Notes under the pieces: model-generated
Told to the model about the DNA's origin: nothing
What the model saw: the letters and a program-made list of their open reading frames with translations, nothing else
Databases searched by the model: none
Made by a program: the position numbers and the translations under genes
From: Acidimicrobiia bacterium
GTDB taxonomy: Bacteria; Actinomycetota; Acidimicrobiia; Spongiisociales; UBA11373
Length of the DNA stretch: 35,171 nucleotides
Reading direction: 5' to 3'
Assembly: GCA_016215655.1 (NCBI GenBank)
Contig: JACRIT010000064.1
Span: forward strand, 1-35,171
Shown here: piece after piece, positions 32,242 through 35,171 of the stretch
How positions within the stretch are numbered: position 1 is the first letter of the stretch
Layout of the letters: each line of letters begins with the position of its first letter

Positions 32242-32265
32242 GTGCCCCCGGGAGGACTCGAACCT
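32242..32265 (-). repeat. Duplicated 3' fragment of tRNA-Arg
   Basis: The 24 bases are identical to 32406-32429, the 3' acceptor strand and T-arm half of tRNA-Arg, in the same orientation and 164 bases away. The sequence 5' of it does not complete a cloverleaf: only 3 bp of a T stem form, and there is no proper anticodon loop. It is a tRNA remnant or an attachment-site-like copy. Confidence 0.7.
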
Positions 32266-32357
32266 GTGGACGTCGGTCGAACCCTAGGGGTTGGGCCCCC
32301 GTCCTTGGGGGTGGTGACGAGCCGGCGGGGATGAAGGCGATTCCGTGGTGCGGACGG

Positions 32358-32382
32358 CTTCGTCGCCGGGTAGGCGACGAAG
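32358..32382 (-). terminator. Hairpin downstream of tRNA-Arg
   Basis: CTTCGTCGCC and GGCGACGAAG form a perfect 10-bp stem with a 5-base loop, starting 24 bases after the tRNA 3' end. It is the strongest short dyad of the region. There is no T tract, as is common for GC-rich actinobacterial terminators. Confidence 0.55.
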
Positions 32383-32406
32383 GTGGCCGCGGGCGAGACT
32401 CGTTCG

Positions 32407-32479
32407 TGCCCCCGGGAGGACTCGAACCTCCGCACGTGGTTTAGGAAACCACTGCTCTTCTCCCCTGAGCTACGAGGGC
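32407..32479 (-). tRNA. tRNA-Arg (anticodon CCU)
   Basis: The 73-nt cloverleaf has acceptor GCCCTCG with CGGGGGC (one T-G pair), anticodon arm GTGGT-TTCCTAA-ACCAC with anticodon CCT reading AGG, and T arm GGAGG-TTCGAGT-CCTCC. The discriminator is A and CCA is not encoded. TTGACA (32516-32521, minus strand) lies upstream as a possible -35, but the -10 is unclear. AGG is likely a rare codon in this GC-rich genome. Such tRNA genes are frequent integration targets. Confidence 0.95.
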
Positions 32480-32702
32480 GGGTGGGAGCGTTTCTTGGCG
32501 CGAACGCGCCCTGCCTGTCAACCGGGGAGGGTAATGGGGTGGGTGGGGACGGTCGAAGAGCCGACCCAGACGGCTCACTGGCTGCATCTGCGCTCGATGG
32601 CCGTCTGCCTGAGGAAGGGGGGACGCTCACGTGGCCGGGTAGGGCGGCGAGCACCTCGATCAGGAACCGGGGGAGCGGCATGATGGGCCGCGGAGTCCAG
32701 GG

Positions 32703-32708
32703 TACGAT
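32703..32708 (+). promoter_or_regulatory. Predicted -10 (TACGAT) of the cyclase-regulator gene
   Basis: TACGAT ends 17 bases before the GTG at 32726, with GGGGAGGGG between as a strong Shine-Dalgarno. The upstream stretch 32480-32702 otherwise shows only the tRNA-Arg promoter region and no further gene. Confidence 0.5.
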
Positions 32709-32725
32709 CCGACGGGGAGGGGAAT

Positions 32726-35158
32726 GTGAGCGGCGCTCTGCCTGACGGAACCGTCACCCTTCTGTTCACCGACATCGAAGGTTCCACCAAGGTTCTGGAC
32801 TCCCTGGGGCTGGAGGCGTACACCGAGGCCCTGGAGGAGCATCGGCGAGTGCTCCGGGAGGCGTTCCGGCGTCATGGCGGCGTCGAGGTGGGTACCGCGG
32901 GAGACTCGTTCTTTGTGGCGTTCCCGACGGCGCCGGGAGCCGTGCAGGCGGCCCGCGAAGGCCAGGAAGCGCTGGTCGGGGGCCCCGTTCGGGTACGGAT
33001 GGGTCTGCACACCGGGACACCGCTGTTGACCGGCGGCGACTACACCGGGGCCGACGTGCATCTGGCCGCTCGGATCGCGGCAGCCGGGCATGGCGGCCAG
33101 GTACTGCTTTCCAAGGCGACCCGGGAGTTGATCTCCGTCGACGTCACGCCCCTCGGTGAGCATCGTCTCAAGGACTTCGAGTCCCCGGTGGGGATCTACC
33201 AACTCGGTTCGGAGCGATTCCCACCGCTGAAGACGATTTCGAACACCAACCTGCCCCGGCCCGCGAGCTCGTTCGTGGGCAGAGCAAGGGAGGTGTCCGA
33301 GGTGGCAGCCCTGCTCGGGAACGGAACCCGCCTGCTCACCCTGACCGGACCTGGTGGATCGGGTAAGACCAGGCTGGCGATCGAGGCCGCCACCCGACTG
33401 GTGCCCGACTTCGCCGCCGGGGTGTTCTGGGTGGGACTGGCAGCGCTGCGTGATCCCGCCTTGGTGCAAGACACCATCGCCCAAGTCCTGGGGGCCCGGG
33501 AGGACCTGGCCGAGCACATCGGTGAGCGGCACCTGCTGGTCGTGGTGGACAATCTGGAGCAGGTGGTGGGAGCAGCGCCGCAACTGTCGGCCCTCATTGA
33601 AGCCTGTCCCCGGCTGCGGATGCTGACGACGAGTCGCGAGCGACTGCGGATCAGAGGGGAGGTGGAGTTTCCGGTACCTCCCCTCGCCGAGTCGGAGGCG
33701 GTCGACCTGTTCTGTTCTCGGGCGGGAGTGGTGTCCGACGATTCGATCCTTCGGCTGTGTCGGGCGCTGGAGAATCTCCCTCTGGCGGTGGAGCTCGCAG
33801 CGGCCCGGGCGAGTGTGCTCGCACCGGAACAGATCCTGGAACGGCTCTCGGGTCGCCTCGACCTGTTGAGGGGCGGGAGGGACTCTGACCCGCGCCAGCA
33901 CACGCTGCGGGCAACAATCGAGTGGTCATACGAGTTGCTCTCCGATGAGGAGAAGCGCCTGTTCGCCCGCCTCGCGGTGTTCCGCGGAGGCTCGACCCTC
34001 GAGGCAGCCGAACAAGTCACCCAGGCCGACCTCGATGTCCTGCAGTCTCTGGTCGACAAGAGCCTGGTTCGTCGCACGGGGGCGCGGCTTTGGATGCTGG
34101 AAACGATTCGGGACTACGCCGTCGAACGACTCGAGGCGTCTGGTGAGGCACCAGGGACGCGGCGATGCCATGCCGAATACTTCGCATCACTCGCCGAGGA
34201 GGCGTACCCGCATCTCACCGGCAACCCCAGACAGTGGATCGACCGGCTCGAAACCGAACACGACAACTTCCGCGCCGCCCTCGATTTCCTCCTCACCGTC
34301 GGTGCGACCCAACGTGCCCTGCAGCTCGCCGGCGCGCTGTGGAAGTACTGGTACCAGCGCGGGCACTATCTCGAAGGCCGACAGCGCCTCCAGGCAGCCC
34401 TCTCCGTCGACCACTCCCCGACGGCGGCGCGCGGTCGCGCCCTCAACGGGGCGACCGCCCTGGAGGGCGAGGGAGGAGACGTCGCCGTGGCCCGGGCGTG
34501 CGCCGAGGAGGCCCTGGCCCTGCACCGAGATCTCGTCGATGAGTGGGGCGTCGCCAACTCGCTGTTTCTCCTCGGGCTCCTGTTCGACGCCGCCGCTGCA
34601 AAGCCACTCCTGGAGGAGAGCCTTGCGTTGTTCAACCGGCTTGGGGACGACCACTACATCATGCTCGTCAGCAACAACCTCGCCTGGATCTACGCCGAAC
34701 TCGGTGACTCAACCCGCGAACGGGAGATTCTGGAGGAGAGCCTCGCCAGGGCTCGTGCCGCAGGCAACAGACGAATGGAGTTGGACACCCTCGACAGCTT
34801 GGCGGCCACCGCCCTGGCACAGCAGCGTTTCGACGACGCCCGTGCGCTGCTGCGCGATGCCCTGCATGTCGCCAGTCAGCTCCACGAGCCGTTCTCGCTG
34901 GCCTCCGTCCTCATCCAGGTCGCCGCAGGCCTCGCTGCCGAGGGGAACGCTGCCATGGCCACCAGGCTCCTGTCTGCCGCAGAGGCGATTCGAGAGAAGA
35001 CCGGCGGCAGCCGAACATACGTGATCGCCAGAAGAGACCGTGCTCTTGCCCTGATTCGAGGTGTCCTGGATGAAGCGACGTTCGCGGCCGAATGGGAGCA
35101 AGGCCAGGCGTTGACTGTGGAGCAAACGATCGACCTCGCCCTCGATACCACGGCGTAG
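32726..35158 (+). CDS. Class III adenylate-cyclase-like / NB-ARC ATPase / TPR regulator
   Basis: The 810-residue protein has a class III cyclase homology domain (1-165), an AAA/NB-ARC-like ATPase and a TPR-rich helical end. The cyclase part keeps both metal-binding Asp (Asp16 in TDIEGST, Asp60 in AGDSFF), Asp105 and the transition-state Arg116. The adenine-selecting Lys position is Gly (GTAGD) and the Asn of the VN-x-A-x-R motif is His112, so activity or substrate may differ. The ATPase has Walker A GPGGSGKT (208-215), Walker B LLVVVDN and a LTTSRERL sensor segment. TPR-like helices fill about 490-790. No DNA-binding domain is present. Such proteins are common, often expanded, in Actinomycetota and are thought to be signalling hubs. 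Confidence 0.88.
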   Translation: MSGALPDGTVTLLFTDIEGSTKVLDSLGLEAYTEALEEHRRVLREAFRRHGGVEVGTAGDSFFVAFPTAPGAVQAAREGQEALVGGPVRVRMGLHTGTPLLTGGDYTGADVHLAARIAAAGHGGQVLLSKATRELISVDVTPLGEHRLKDFESPVGIYQLGSERFPPLKTISNTNLPRPASSFVGRAREVSEVAALLGNGTRLLTLTGPGGSGKTRLAIEAATRLVPDFAAGVFWVGLAALRDPALVQDTIAQVLGAREDLAEHIGERHLLVVVDNLEQVVGAAPQLSALIEACPRLRMLTTSRERLRIRGEVEFPVPPLAESEAVDLFCSRAGVVSDDSILRLCRALENLPLAVELAAARASVLAPEQILERLSGRLDLLRGGRDSDPRQHTLRATIEWSYELLSDEEKRLFARLAVFRGGSTLEAAEQVTQADLDVLQSLVDKSLVRRTGARLWMLETIRDYAVERLEASGEAPGTRRCHAEYFASLAEEAYPHLTGNPRQWIDRLETEHDNFRAALDFLLTVGATQRALQLAGALWKYWYQRGHYLEGRQRLQAALSVDHSPTAARGRALNGATALEGEGGDVAVARACAEEALALHRDLVDEWGVANSLFLLGLLFDAAAAKPLLEESLALFNRLGDDHYIMLVSNNLAWIYAELGDSTREREILEESLARARAAGNRRMELDTLDSLAATALAQQRFDDARALLRDALHVASQLHEPFSLASVLIQVAAGLAAEGNAAMATRLLSAAEAIREKTGGSRTYVIARRDRALALIRGVLDEATFAAEWEQGQALTVEQTIDLALDTTA

Positions 35159-35171
35159 CGCCATCGGGTGG

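Noticed and set aside
32242-32325. Second functional tRNA gene
   Set aside because: Only the 3' half matches; the T stem has 3 pairs, the acceptor is incomplete and no anticodon loop with T33 can be drawn.
32480-32702. A gene between tRNA-Arg and the cyclase regulator
   Set aside because: Open frames here are low-complexity, overlap the tRNA or lack Shine-Dalgarno and family features; nothing beyond promoter elements is supported.

Overview
The window is a GC-rich bacterial chromosome segment carrying a recognisably actinobacterial gene set: radA-disA, carD, a YacL-type PIN/TRAM gene, ispD-ispF, cysS, rlmB, tRNA-Thr and a DUF3263 gene. GTG and TTG starts are common. Many genes have a TANNNT-type -10 element only 6 to 11 bases before the start codon, so leaderless transcription is likely. 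I infer an Actinomycetota bacterium, possibly Acidimicrobiia. The class is a guess from gene content, not from a marker gene.

Layout. 1-90 is the end of an unidentified gene. 91-342 holds heptamer repeats, one perfect DnaA box and the promoter of a BMP-type (nucleoside-like) ABC importer: lipoprotein, double ATPase and two permeases (343-5547). Facing it, on the minus strand, are a cyclic-nucleotide-binding patatin phospholipase and a zinc-ribbon membrane protein with a discoidin-like outer domain (5585-8373). 8536-17324 is the housekeeping core: RadA and the c-di-AMP synthase DisA (genome integrity), CarD with an unusual histone-H1-like tail, PIN/TRAM, two MEP isoprenoid enzymes, a convergent glycerophosphodiesterase, CysRS and RlmB. 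Then come tRNA-Thr, a DUF3263 protein, an AI-2E-type permease and a frameshifted secreted HExxH protein (to 20868). 20897-26972 holds an AlaX-type editing protein, a degenerate HAD-like protein, an LppM-like lipoprotein, an unknown protein, an EamA transporter, a DUF6777 protein and an acyl-CoA dehydrogenase. 27090-32239 is mostly envelope genes: a DUF6174 lipoprotein, a CorA channel, a surface protein with ten perfect-length 34-residue Cys repeats, a DUF2157 membrane protein and a small membrane protein. tRNA-Arg(CCU), with a duplicated 3' fragment, and a cyclase/NB-ARC/TPR regulator close the window.

The most striking signal is not a gene. At least seven intergenic stretches (96-207, 9838-9977, 11105-11137, 14326-14395, 15102-15164, 17301-17363, 26996-27079) are built from degenerate 7-bp units. 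The unit sequence changes along each stretch while the 7-bp phase is kept exactly. They resemble the heptameric STRR repeats of cyanobacteria. Here they also supply stop codons and C-terminal tails (IspF, RlmB, glycerophosphodiesterase) and run in phase into the carD -10 element. No gene-free stretch exceeds 300 bases.
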